In this document: in pieces, positions 1 to 8,993 of the stretch | Layout of the letters: the number at the start of each line of letters is the position of its first letter | How positions within the stretch are numbered: position 1 is the stretch's first letter | Assembly: GCA_034004165.1 (NCBI GenBank) | Contig: JAVEXI010000003.1 | Location: forward strand, 1 to 64,000 | Length of the DNA stretch: 64,000 nt | Source of the DNA: Gudongella sp034004165 | GTDB lineage: Bacteria; Bacillota; Clostridia; Tissierellales; Tissierellaceae | Reading direction: 5' to 3' | The notes under the pieces: model-generated | What the model was told of the DNA's origin: nothing | Database searches by the model: none | The model's input: only the letters and a program-made list of their open reading frames with translations | Translations under genes and position numbers: made by a program

Positions 1-40
1 CCAGCGTTCGTCCTGAGCCAGGATCAAACTCTCATTAAAA
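1..40 (-). rRNA. rrs: 16S ribosomal RNA, 5' end only (truncated by window edge)
   Basis: Read on the minus strand, the first bases contain the universal 16S start region: the 27F primer site (GAGTTTGATCCTGGCTCAG) followed by GACGAACGCTGG. Only about 40 nt of the mature 5' end lie inside the window; the rest continues to the left. The exact mature end is estimated from the distance to GAGAGTTTG in related organisms. Two tandem promoters lie upstream at 151-179 and 245-273. Confidence 0.95.
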
Positions 41-150
41 AGTTTGATTAGCTCATTGCTTTTTTGCTGACTAAATTTGTTTTAATTCAAAGTTCTCACA
101 CTGTTTAGTTATCTAGGTTCATGCGCCACCCCGTTTGAGGTGACTTATAT

Positions 151-179
151 AGTATAGCAAAATCAAGTGGTTTTGTCAA
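151..179 (-). promoter_or_regulatory. rrn promoter P2 (proximal)
   Basis: On the minus strand TTGACA (174-179) and TATACT (151-156) are separated by exactly 17 bp, a near-perfect sigma-A promoter. It lies about 110 nt upstream of the 16S 5' end, leaving a transcribed leader of about 100 nt. Confidence 0.85.
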
Positions 180-244
180 TATTATTGTTTAGATAATTGA
201 TGCTTGATATTCTGACAAAACATGATTTTACCTCACAAATAATT

Positions 245-273
245 ACTATACAGGGTTTATTTAATTGTGTCAA
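245..273 (-). promoter_or_regulatory. rrn promoter P1 (distal)
   Basis: On the minus strand TTGACA (268-273) and TATAGT (245-250) are separated by 17 bp. With P2, 94 bp downstream, it forms the tandem promoter arrangement usual for rRNA operons. It starts close to the end of the response-regulator gene, which is on the same strand. Confidence 0.8.
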
Positions 274-308
274 TATGAAATTCAACAAAATTATATTTTG
301 TTGTGGTC

Positions 309-962
309 TCACTTAATATTATGGCTTACCGCAAATAAGGTGGCTTGAACTCTGTCTTTTACATCCAATTTTTTAAATATCTGGGTAAGGTGATTCTTAA
401 CAGTTTTTTCACTTATAAAAAGTTGACTAGCAATTTCTTTATTGTTCTTTCCAGAAGCAACCAGCCTAAGTATTTCATATTCTCTTTGGGATAATTGATC
501 AATCCTATATGTTTCTTTCTGATTGTTTTGCTCTGTCTCTTCCGACTGCATAAGAGCAACTTCTACATCCTCATCTACATATGTTATTCCTTTTATTACA
601 TCATTAATTGATTTTACAAGTTTGTCAGATGTTGCAGTCTTCAAGATATATCCATCGACTTTGATTTTATTAGCCTGTTGATATACATCACAGCAAATAT
701 CTGACATTAACAAAATAATTTTACCTCTAAAACCTCTTTCTCTAATGATTCGTATAGTATCAAAACCATCAAGATGCTTTTGCTGAGGATCAATGATTAA
801 TAAATCAGAATTAGTATCCAATGCACTCTTTATAATATCATCTTGTCGGTTAGCAATTGCCACAACGTTCATATTCTCTTGAGCTTCAATTATAGTTCTA
901 AGGCCCTGCAGACACAAAGGCTGAGAATCAGCAAGCATAATTTTTATCGATTTATTCCTCAT
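309..962 (-). CDS. LuxR/NarL-family response regulator
   Basis: 217-residue DNA-binding response regulator. An N-terminal receiver domain carries an acidic start (LADSQ), the likely phospho-acceptor Asp in LLIIDPQ, and the conserved Lys in GYILKTA. The C-terminal LuxR-type helix-turn-helix reads LSQREYEILRLVASGKNNKE followed by the recognition-helix segment SEKTVKNHL. The start is the ATG at 962, preceded by GAGGTGG; a longer reading is possible but lacks a ribosome site. The start overlaps the last 11 bases of the UPF0016 gene upstream, so the two are translationally coupled. No sensor kinase is adjacent, so its partner is unknown. The domain call is firm; the target genes are not visible. 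Confidence 0.9.
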   Translation of the reverse strand: MRNKSIKIMLADSQPLCLQGLRTIIEAQENMNVVAIANRQDDIIKSALDTNSDLLIIDPQQKHLDGFDTIRIIRERGFRGKIILLMSDICCDVYQQANKIKVDGYILKTATSDKLVKSINDVIKGITYVDEDVEVALMQSEETEQNNQKETYRIDQLSQREYEILRLVASGKNNKEIASQLFISEKTVKNHLTQIFKKLDVKDRVQATLFAVSHNIK

Positions 963-2085
963 GACTATCCACCTCAAATATGTGCTCTTTTATTCTGATA
1001 TAAAAGTCAGAATCAATTTTTTTATATATTTCAACGTGTTTTTTTGCTGAGCTTTTTAACTTCAGGGTTCGACCAAATAGAATAAACTCCAAGGCTTCCC
1101 TAACTTTATTTATTACAAAATCATTATCCGTAGGCCAATCAAGTTCAAAAAGTTCTTTTAAGGTTAGTAAGTATGAAGCTTCAACTTTATTTCTGTCAAA
1201 ATCTCTGATAAGGATTTTCTCTAAATCACTAGTCTCAAAGTGATAGTAATCTCCATTTTCTCTTGCGCTGTCGAGAATATTTCTTATATACCCCAACAAA
1301 CAGCCTGATTCAATACATCCTCCACAAACATTTTCTCCAAGACATATATCTTCAACAGATGATTTTAGCTCTGCTGTTTTCTCATACAGTAATTCAGCCG
1401 CACTCTTAAGAGGTAACTCCTCTGGTCTCCTTTTAACATCGCTTATAAATCTCATTAATAGGAATATTTCAACAAGTAATGCTATTAGGATAATTACGTA
1501 GCCAACTCTCACTCCTATGCCCATTTCACTTATTTGGCTTAAAATTTTAAAACTTCCGAATGTAAAGAAAATTAGTGAGGATATAATTTTCAACGACACT
1601 TCTGGTATTTTTCTACCTAACTTGCTGCCAGCATATATACTAAATCCGCTAATAAGTATCATTCCTGTCGTTGTGCCTGAAAGTATACCTAGAGGATATT
1701 TACTCTCAGCTGAAAGAGCCAAAGCTGCCAATTGAGTTTTATCTCCAAACTCTCCTGCAAAAAAAGTCATTGCAATAGCAAGTGCAGGATAAATTGTCTT
1801 CCTAGAATCTTTATCTTCACCTTTTTGCAAAAGTAGTGAATTATAGCCAAAAAACAAGAAGAGAAATCCTGACATCAGAATAATTTTGTCCATTGGAATC
1901 ATATTCCCCAACAGACTGCCAAGTGCGATTGCAATACCGTGATTTGCAACCACACCGATTAAAACTCCAATTAGCACCTGGGCTACAGTAAACTGAGCCG
2001 CCAGAGTGAGAACTATTATTTGAGTTTTATCGCCCATTTCAGCTACTAATATTAAAGACAATGCTTTAATGAATTCTGTGAACAT
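952..2085 (-). CDS. UPF0016 (GDT1/TMEM165-type) cation transporter with extra C-terminal Cys-rich cytosolic domain
   Basis: 377 residues. The first ~210 are a UPF0016 membrane domain with two copies of the signature ExGDKT (EMGDKTQ near residue 16, EFGDKTQ near 112), each opening a three-helix repeat. Characterised relatives move Ca2+ or Mn2+ out of the cytosol. Typical bacterial members end near 190-230 residues; here about 165 soluble residues follow, including a cluster C248-x5-C254-x2-C257-x4-C262 that could hold a metal or an Fe-S cluster. The gene is co-translated with the response regulator that follows. The membrane family is clear; the C-terminal domain is not one I recognise. Confidence 0.85.
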   Translation of the reverse strand: MFTEFIKALSLILVAEMGDKTQIIVLTLAAQFTVAQVLIGVLIGVVANHGIAIALGSLLGNMIPMDKIILMSGFLFLFFGYNSLLLQKGEDKDSRKTIYPALAIAMTFFAGEFGDKTQLAALALSAESKYPLGILSGTTTGMILISGFSIYAGSKLGRKIPEVSLKIISSLIFFTFGSFKILSQISEMGIGVRVGYVIILIALLVEIFLLMRFISDVKRRPEELPLKSAAELLYEKTAELKSSVEDICLGENVCGGCIESGCLLGYIRNILDSARENGDYYHFETSDLEKILIRDFDRNKVEASYLLTLKELFELDWPTDNDFVINKVREALEFILFGRTLKLKSSAKKHVEIYKKIDSDFYIRIKEHIFEVDSHEE

Positions 2086-2106
2086 TTTAATTCCCCTGTT
2101 GAAAAT

Positions 2107-2130
2107 GACTTTTAGCTAACGCTAAAAGTC
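2107..2130 (-). promoter_or_regulatory. Perfect 10-bp hairpin in the 5' leader of the UPF0016 gene
   Basis: GACTTTTAGC and GCTAAAAGTC flank a 4-nt loop, ending about 20 nt before the ATG at 2085. It lies between the promoter at 2150-2178 and the ribosome site (AGGGGA), so it would be part of the mRNA leader. No U-tract follows, so it does not look like a simple terminator, and it is too small for the known Mn2+ riboswitch. Confidence 0.5.
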
Positions 2131-2149
2131 CATTTATAATATATTATCA

Positions 2150-2178
2150 ATTATACAATAATTTCAATTTTTTAACAA
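2150..2178 (-). promoter_or_regulatory. Promoter of the UPF0016-response regulator pair
   Basis: Minus-strand TTGTTA (2173-2178), 17-bp spacer, TATAAT (2150-2155). It gives a leader of about 55-60 nt containing the perfect hairpin at 2107-2130. Confidence 0.55.
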
Positions 2179-2205
2179 CGATTCACTACTGTTCAAAATT
2201 CGTTT

Positions 2206-3216
2206 TCATATCAAAGACCTTGAACTATCTCTTACCATCAGCTGTACAGGTAAAATAATTGTCTGTTCTTCTATATTTTCCCCTTGGATAACCTTAAGTA
2301 TTCTTCTAATTGATACTGCGCCTATATCGTAGTAGGGCTCTTTTACGGTTGTCAGCATTGGTCTAAAATAAGAAGCTATTGTAATATCTCCATAACCAAC
2401 TACAGAAATATCATCTGGCACTTTTATGTTATGGTCATAAAAATAATTAATCAATCCCAAAGCAATTTCGTCTTCACAACAATATACTGCAGTAATTTTT
2501 CCTTCAAGAAGCTCTTCAATTATTTTTTCTCCCAATTTATATCCATCTTTAATTTCATGCCCATCTACTTCAAAAATTGTATGTACTTCATCGAGTTCAT
2601 CCATGCACTCTCTGTACGCTTCTATTTTATGTTTTTCAATAGTATACTCTATATCCTTCTCTTGTGTTACATAGGCAATTTTTTTGTGTCCCTGCTTCAC
2701 AAGAAAATCCATCACTTTTTCGCTAGCTTCTTTATTATTAATTGAGACATTTGGACTTTCAAGTACATTATAGTATTTGTTCAGGTATACAAATGGAGCT
2801 CTTCCCATATCAAGATAGCTTAAGACTTCATTATTCAGAATTTCAGATACAATTATCATGCCTGCTACCTGTTTTTGCATAAGTAGTTGAACAAATCTTA
2901 TCTCAGCTTCTTTATCTCCATAGCTGCTACATAATAATAGGTCATAATTATACATTCTACCAACTTCTTCAACACCTCTAATAATCTGGGCTACATATGA
3001 GCTACCAATGTCATCAACTATTATACCTATTAAATTCGATTTCTTAGTCACAAGGCTTCGAGCAATTTCATTGGGCTTGTAGCCCAAATCTTCTATCGCT
3101 TTCAAAACTCTCCTTCTTGCTTCTGGACTTACAGGCTTGGATTCATTAATAACTCTTGAAACGGTTGATATAGAAACTCCAGATGCACTTGCTACGTCTT
3201 TTATTGTAACTGTCAT
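2206..3216 (-). CDS. LacI-family transcriptional regulator
   Basis: 336 residues, full family length. The N-terminal LacI helix-turn-helix is textbook (TIKDVASASGVSISTVSRVI), followed by the hinge helix (RRRVLKAIEDLGYKPNEIAR) and a periplasmic-binding-protein-like effector domain. ATG 3216 is preceded by GGAGGGG. It lies just downstream of the giant pseudokinase-GGDEF gene and may be read with it. No sugar transporter or glycosidase is adjacent, so the effector and operator cannot be guessed. Confidence 0.93.
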   Translation of the reverse strand: MTVTIKDVASASGVSISTVSRVINESKPVSPEARRRVLKAIEDLGYKPNEIARSLVTKKSNLIGIIVDDIGSSYVAQIIRGVEEVGRMYNYDLLLCSSYGDKEAEIRFVQLLMQKQVAGMIIVSEILNNEVLSYLDMGRAPFVYLNKYYNVLESPNVSINNKEASEKVMDFLVKQGHKKIAYVTQEKDIEYTIEKHKIEAYRECMDELDEVHTIFEVDGHEIKDGYKLGEKIIEELLEGKITAVYCCEDEIALGLINYFYDHNIKVPDDISVVGYGDITIASYFRPMLTTVKEPYYDIGAVSIRRILKVIQGENIEEQTIILPVQLMVRDSSRSLI

Positions 3217-3255
3217 AATACCCCTCCGAACTTTAAACTACATTTTGGTTGTTTC

Positions 3256-6200
3256 TTAAATTTCAACTAGATTTGGAGCAAAGACACTTCCCATTATTTC
3301 AATAAATTTTAGATCTCCTGGCCTAAATTCCATTTTCTGCAATGAAGTTTCTATTAATATAAGGCCAAGTATTTTGCCACTAAACACTATTGGAGAAATT
3401 GCACCAGAAATATATTCTCTCGTTTTTTCACCACTTTCATCATTGTAGACTGTCTCCCAATCTATATAACTTTCAGACTCTCTGCTTTTAACAACTCTTT
3501 CAAATAACTCCACTAGTTTATCTTCTTGTCTTATACTCCAGTTCTTCTTTTTGATAGCAAGTGGTTCAAAATCACGGTCTGAATATCGATAAATAACACC
3601 ATACTGTGATCTGGTCGAATCCAGAAGGAAACCTAAAAATTCTTGTAGCTTTGCAGATAAAGGCTTATTCTCTCTCGATAAAATAGCTGTTTCAGTGAGA
3701 GCAAGGGTACGATCTGATTCGCTTTCGAGCCCTCCAAATATTAAATCATGCTTAAATTTCGCTCCTCCTATTACTGGTTCCATTTCATCATTCCAAAGGG
3801 CAGTCTTATTCCTACCTAAAACTTCTTTGGCAAAATACATAGCCTGATCTGCTCTAAAGATTAGATCCTCTGATATTTGGCCATCTTCAGGATAAACTGA
3901 AATTCCTATGCTGACAGTGATATTATGATTTAGGCCTTGTACTTCCATTTCTTCTATCGCCTTACGTATCTTTTCAGCTACCGACTTTGCAGCATAAGAA
4001 TCAACGTCTTCTAAAATAATTAAGAATTCTTCTCCTCCATATCTCGCTGCTGTATCGGTTATTCTAATTGATTTTTTAATAGTATCGCCAACATAAGCTA
4101 AAACTTTATCGCCAACTTGATGCCCATACGTATCATTAATGATTTTAAATCGGTCAATATCAAGTATCAAACATGCAAAGCCCCTTGAATCAACATTATA
4201 AAATTTAATTGCTTCCTCAAGTCTCTTTTCAGCTATACTTCTTCTCAACATACCTGTTAGCCTATCAAAATATGAATTGAGAAATAGTTTCTCATTCTCT
4301 GCGTTGAGCAAAACTAAACCTGTCAAATCCTTCACCAATTCTAAAGCACTATTGTCAAAACGGTTTATATTACTCTTTGACATAAGAAGTATATGACCGT
4401 ACACTTTATTTCTTGATATAGCCTGTCTTCGTTCAAAATTAAACTCCGCACTAGCTGGATCTTGAAGTATAGGAATTACAATAAATGCAGTTATTTCTGG
4501 TTCTATATAGGATTCAAATATATTTCGCGATCTTACTGAAGGTTCTCTTTTCACAAAAATGTTCTTGCCTTCTTTAACAGCATTCTCAACCATTGTATTC
4601 ATAATATAATTTGGTTTTTCCTTGTAACTATATACTCTATGTCCGTTACTATCTGTTTCATATATATCGATGAATCCATAGTCTGCACCTGTCTTAAGTG
4701 AAAGGAACTTCAAAATAAGTCTTATATTATCATCTGCATTTCCATCAAGCTTTCTTACGAGTGCATTTATATCATATTTGCATTCTCTTTCAGAGTCTAT
4801 AGAAAATATTCTCATATAAGCTTCTTCAGGAATTGCTTTTAAATAGTTTGAAATCGTTGGTTCAAAATCTCTAGCTATATTTAGGTAATTGTTTAGGCAT
4901 TGGTCAAGCTGAGGTATTATGAAGTCTATGAGGTACACCTGCGTATACTGTTCTCCCAAATTCTCTTTTCCAAGGGCTACAATTGCTGTTTCATACCAAT
5001 CAAGGTTCTTCATTAACAATTGTATAGCAGACTCATAATTCCCTAGTTGTGTTAACTTAGATCCAATCACCAAATTTGAATAATAGGACGGAATTACTCT
5101 ATCCCCTTCAGTTTTCTCACTTATTTCAAGAGCTCTCTTAAGTGAATCCTCACTTCCATCAGTAATTGCCTCAATTAGTGTATAATCATTTTCATATTTA
5201 GTCTTAACTTCTTTATTTGATATGCTATTGTATTCTGATAAAAGCTGTAATGTTAATTCTTCTGAATCTTGATAATATGAAATTAATGCACATAGCAGAA
5301 GATAATATGCACGGTCATACGGGCTACCCTGTGTTCGAAAATCACTAGCCAATTCGTTGATTTTCTTAACATCTAACATTCTGTTTTCAATAAACTCGAT
5401 ATTTAGCAGCCTCATTCTTGCTTTCATATGCTCTTTTTTGCTTATATCTTTAGATTTTTCCATTGAAATCTTGCTGAATTCTTTTGATAATTTTAGCTTG
5501 CCTGTTTCAAAATAGAATTGTCCAAGATAATTATTGTATTGCATCAATATTTCTTTATCGAGTATTGGAGCTGTGTTGTTCATAATTTTCAGTATGTTGT
5601 AAATCTCAAGTGACTTAGAAATCAATCCTTTTCGCAAATATATGATTGCCTGCATTACATAAGACATAAATAGACTTTTTTTGTCATTTGTCCTTTTAGA
5701 TAGTTCAATCGCTTGATCAAGAAATCCTTCTGCATTATCGTATTCACGTACATTTGTATAAGCTTCACCAATATTGCATAGCAAAGTAGTCTGAAGAGCT
5801 AACAGACCATATTTCTCTGAAATTTCAACACTTCTCCAATAATAATCTAAAGCGAGTTTTTCAGAGCCATAAAACTCTCCCTGAATACTGCCTATATTAT
5901 TTATTGGCTTAACCATATCAAAAGGTCTGTCTGATTCTTCATAACCTTTTAAAGCTGCTTCAAAATCTAGCAAGGCAGTCTTGGCATCACCGCTCATGTA
6001 CTTAGTAATAGCGCGTATATTGTATAAATCGCCTTCATAAGTTTTAATTTCGTATTTCTCCGATAGTCTAATTCCTTCTCCAACAGCTATAAGAGCTTCT
6101 GGTTGATTGTCAATATCTAAAAAGAACTTAGCTATAAGCATCTGTAAATATATTTGTTCTTCATAGAACTTGGTATTTTCAATTTTTTCACTGATTCTCT

Positions 6201-8517
6201 CAATAAGACGTTTAGAACCCGGAATGTCATTTTCTCTAACAGTCGTTTCAAGTCTATATAGTAATGACCTGATAAAATATTTATCATCTGATCTTTCTAT
6301 AGCCAAAATTTCCAATTTGTCGATGTATGAGCTTAATGAATTGGCATCCCCCTGTATAAGATAGCTATAGCAGAGCTTATCAAGCATTTCTAATGCCCCT
6401 GGATGTTCTGATCTGGAAAACACCTCGTAAGCTTTTCTAATGATCAAAATCGCTGCGTCACTAAATTTGTTTTTTTCTTTCTCCAATCTGCTGTAGACCA
6501 TTTCTAAGAGGTCATCAAAATTATTGCTACATGCAAACTGATAAAACAACTCATCAAAACTTTCTTCTTTTTCGAGAGATTTCAGTTTTTCTGCAATCTT
6601 TGAATGAATATCCAGTTTAAAGTCTACATCCAGACTTTTATATATATATCTTTGAATCTCTATTTCAGCTACTCTATATTCAGCTACTTGCTCTGTTCCG
6701 CCAACAATTATTAACTTCTTAGCATCAAGCGCATCCACCATCTGTTGGAAATCTTTTTGTTTTAAACCTGTCAAAGAGCGCAATATGTCAGCTCTTGCAT
6801 TTCCTTCAAAACAAGAGAGCACTTTCAAAAACCCATGCTGTCTATCTCCCAAGGCGTCTATTCTTGTTTTAAATGTATCAGAAAAAGACTTTGGAAAATA
6901 TAGATCTTCATAATTTTCTTTTCTGATACTCCACGTCCCTCTTTCATTAATATAAATTTCACCAATCTCAAGCAAATATCTCATTAAATAAATAAAATAT
7001 CTTAAATTGCCAAGTGATTCTCTGTACAGAATTTGTGAGAAATTTCTAGGGACAAAGGATATGCCTAGTATGTATTTTACTAGTCTGCCTGTTGCTTCTA
7101 ATGTCAGATTTGAGGTTCTAATCTTAAGTACATTGTTTCTATTGAACCACTCTTCCAGCCATTCAGACCTGTTGCTTCTTTCAATTTTGCCATCGCTATA
7201 AGTAAATACGACTAAAACTCTGCTGTTTTTCAGTCTATTTACAATAAAGTCCAGCATTTCCAGTATCTGTATGTCTGCCGATTCTAAATATTTCATCCCT
7301 ATAACTACTGCAGTAGAGCGAGATTTATTTATTAAATAATCTGTCATCATTCCATACAGCTTAAATAATTCGGTTATGTTAGTAATGTTAAAAGCTGTCC
7401 ACTTGTCATTTAAATTAATTTTGAGATATTCTCCTGCTGAGTATAATTCATGACTAATTCCAATAGCAGATAAAAAATCACATAAAAAATCAGCAAGATG
7501 GTTTGAACTCATGGTTTTAAACTTTGGAATGGCAATTTTTGCAGTCAAACTTCCCCTTAGCTCTGTCCTTCTAATGAACGAGTCAAGGAGATATGATTTA
7601 CCAGAACCATTGTTTCCTTCTATTACAACACAGTTATAAATACAACTGTTTTGCTTTATAAGGGATTCAAGTTCTTCAAGTTCTTTTAACTGAGTATCAT
7701 GTCCAACTTGCGATAAATGATCCAGATGAAGTTTTTCTCTATCTTCTATCAAATTAGTTCCAATATCAAATCCAAATGTATTTTCAAGAAATACTATTGT
7801 CTCTGGAAGCTTAACAGTTCTGTGCTCTGGGTCTCTAGCAGTAAGGTTGTCAATAATTTCTTTTAGAGCATCAGCTCTTTTGTCTCCGCTATCTTTCAAT
7901 AAAGGGAGGAGATAAATTTCAAGAAGTTTTCCTAAAGAATAATTATCTGCCCTAGCATCAAATCCATTGCTTTTGCTGAAAACTTCTGGAGCTACAAACT
8001 CTTGAATAGCATTCAATCTCTCTTTTTCAAAAGTATGTTCAATTGAAGTAGACAGATTAGCAATTCTCACAGTCCCATCAGGTGCTGGAAATATTTTTTC
8101 AGGACTTAGAATAGTATAAATAATTCCTCTAAAATGTAAGTAATCTAATGTTTCAGCTACCATAGCAAATATTTTTGCCATTTCTGTAATAGACAACTTC
8201 TTGTAGTTTGTTTTCAAACATTCCCAGTCAATGTATTCAGATAAAACGTAGTAAAGTCTCCCCACGGTAGGCTTCAAATTCAAATTTTTAATTAGACCAA
8301 ATTCATATGAATAGAGCAAGAATCTATGTCTTACTTCTGCGTAAAAAGGAAAATTGATTATAAAATCTTCTATGCATTCAGGTGCCTTAAAAGGTTCAAG
8401 GATTTTTATGAAATATTGACTTCCAGGTTCTTCAAGTCTTTCAACCAGATAAGATTCCTCATATTTTTTTCTTTTATAGGTCTCAATAATTCTAAAGTCA
8501 TTATTGATTAGTTTCAT
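3256..8517 (-). CDS. Giant pseudokinase-ATPase-TPR-GAF-diguanylate cyclase-GAF signalling protein
   Basis: 1753 residues from the ATG at 8517 (GGGGTG ribosome site); an in-frame ATG 36 nt upstream lies inside the MarR gene end. In order: protein-kinase fold (1-~260) in which the HRDLKPEN loop reads YTILSPEK and DFG reads ANL, so it should be a pseudokinase; P-loop ATPase (Walker A GNNGSGKS near 300); a winged-helix-like part; a long helical TPR region (~650-1150); GAF domain (~1240-1400); GGDEF domain (~1412-1580) with intact GGEEF at 1494 and the inhibitory RxxD motif (RITD) five residues before it; a final GAF-like domain. It should make c-di-GMP under control of an unknown signal. The architecture resembles large STAND-type kinase/ATPase sensors; domain borders are estimates. 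Confidence 0.85.
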   Translation of the reverse strand: MKLINNDFRIIETYKRKKYEESYLVERLEEPGSQYFIKILEPFKAPECIEDFIINFPFYAEVRHRFLLYSYEFGLIKNLNLKPTVGRLYYVLSEYIDWECLKTNYKKLSITEMAKIFAMVAETLDYLHFRGIIYTILSPEKIFPAPDGTVRIANLSTSIEHTFEKERLNAIQEFVAPEVFSKSNGFDARADNYSLGKLLEIYLLPLLKDSGDKRADALKEIIDNLTARDPEHRTVKLPETIVFLENTFGFDIGTNLIEDREKLHLDHLSQVGHDTQLKELEELESLIKQNSCIYNCVVIEGNNGSGKSYLLDSFIRRTELRGSLTAKIAIPKFKTMSSNHLADFLCDFLSAIGISHELYSAGEYLKINLNDKWTAFNITNITELFKLYGMMTDYLINKSRSTAVVIGMKYLESADIQILEMLDFIVNRLKNSRVLVVFTYSDGKIERSNRSEWLEEWFNRNNVLKIRTSNLTLEATGRLVKYILGISFVPRNFSQILYRESLGNLRYFIYLMRYLLEIGEIYINERGTWSIRKENYEDLYFPKSFSDTFKTRIDALGDRQHGFLKVLSCFEGNARADILRSLTGLKQKDFQQMVDALDAKKLIIVGGTEQVAEYRVAEIEIQRYIYKSLDVDFKLDIHSKIAEKLKSLEKEESFDELFYQFACSNNFDDLLEMVYSRLEKEKNKFSDAAILIIRKAYEVFSRSEHPGALEMLDKLCYSYLIQGDANSLSSYIDKLEILAIERSDDKYFIRSLLYRLETTVRENDIPGSKRLIERISEKIENTKFYEEQIYLQMLIAKFFLDIDNQPEALIAVGEGIRLSEKYEIKTYEGDLYNIRAITKYMSGDAKTALLDFEAALKGYEESDRPFDMVKPINNIGSIQGEFYGSEKLALDYYWRSVEISEKYGLLALQTTLLCNIGEAYTNVREYDNAEGFLDQAIELSKRTNDKKSLFMSYVMQAIIYLRKGLISKSLEIYNILKIMNNTAPILDKEILMQYNNYLGQFYFETGKLKLSKEFSKISMEKSKDISKKEHMKARMRLLNIEFIENRMLDVKKINELASDFRTQGSPYDRAYYLLLCALISYYQDSEELTLQLLSEYNSISNKEVKTKYENDYTLIEAITDGSEDSLKRALEISEKTEGDRVIPSYYSNLVIGSKLTQLGNYESAIQLLMKNLDWYETAIVALGKENLGEQYTQVYLIDFIIPQLDQCLNNYLNIARDFEPTISNYLKAIPEEAYMRIFSIDSERECKYDINALVRKLDGNADDNIRLILKFLSLKTGADYGFIDIYETDSNGHRVYSYKEKPNYIMNTMVENAVKEGKNIFVKREPSVRSRNIFESYIEPEITAFIVIPILQDPASAEFNFERRQAISRNKVYGHILLMSKSNINRFDNSALELVKDLTGLVLLNAENEKLFLNSYFDRLTGMLRRSIAEKRLEEAIKFYNVDSRGFACLILDIDRFKIINDTYGHQVGDKVLAYVGDTIKKSIRITDTAARYGGEEFLIILEDVDSYAAKSVAEKIRKAIEEMEVQGLNHNITVSIGISVYPEDGQISEDLIFRADQAMYFAKEVLGRNKTALWNDEMEPVIGGAKFKHDLIFGGLESESDRTLALTETAILSRENKPLSAKLQEFLGFLLDSTRSQYGVIYRYSDRDFEPLAIKKKNWSIRQEDKLVELFERVVKSRESESYIDWETVYNDESGEKTREYISGAISPIVFSGKILGLILIETSLQKMEFRPGDLKFIEIMGSVFAPNLVEI

Positions 8518-8527
8518 AATGTCACCC

Positions 8528-8983
8528 CTATTTAGATTCTGAACCTTCTTCATCTATCTCATTAAACAGGTCGGTTAACGCAGTTTGTAAATTTCCTATT
8601 TCAACATTAGTTAAATCCTTTAGTTTATTGCTCAGAAAATCGATTCTTCTCTCTAAAACTTTAGCTAATACTTCATTTCCCTTATCTTCAACTATAACCC
8701 TAACGACTCTTTTATCGTTTATATCCTTTGTTCTTTTCACTAATCCGGTCTTTTCCATTCTGTCTATAAGGTCAGTAATAGTACTGCAGGCAAGGTCCAT
8801 ATTTTGACTTAGTTCACCAATTGTCATATCCCCATTATTTATCAGTACTTGTAAAGCAGTAAACTGAGGTACGGTTATCTCAAAATCAGTAAGTATCATC
8901 CTTCCAGTTTTTCTAATAATATAATCTATTTTTCTTAAGTGCTTTTCAATAAGTTCAATATCTTTTATTCTGTTATCTGTCAT
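8528..8983 (-). CDS. MarR-family transcriptional regulator
   Basis: 151 residues. The winged helix-turn-helix is visible as MTIGELSQNMDLACSTITDL and the wing as TGLVKRTKDINDKRVVRVIV, the hallmark DxRxxxV pattern of MarR proteins. ATG 8983 is preceded by AGGAGG at good spacing; an upstream in-frame ATG at 9001 has no ribosome site. It sits between the lipid kinase (10 nt upstream) and the giant signalling protein (10 nt downstream), so the three genes form one transcription unit. The ligand is unknown. Confidence 0.92.
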   Translation of the reverse strand: MTDNRIKDIELIEKHLRKIDYIIRKTGRMILTDFEITVPQFTALQVLINNGDMTIGELSQNMDLACSTITDLIDRMEKTGLVKRTKDINDKRVVRVIVEDKGNEVLAKVLERRIDFLSNKLKDLTNVEIGNLQTALTDLFNEIDEEGSESK

Positions 8984-8993
8984 ATTCAGCCTC

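Noticed and set aside
2086..2205. yybP-ykoY Mn2+ riboswitch before the UPF0016 gene
   Set aside because: The leader is about 60 nt with a single hairpin; the conserved riboswitch loops are not there.
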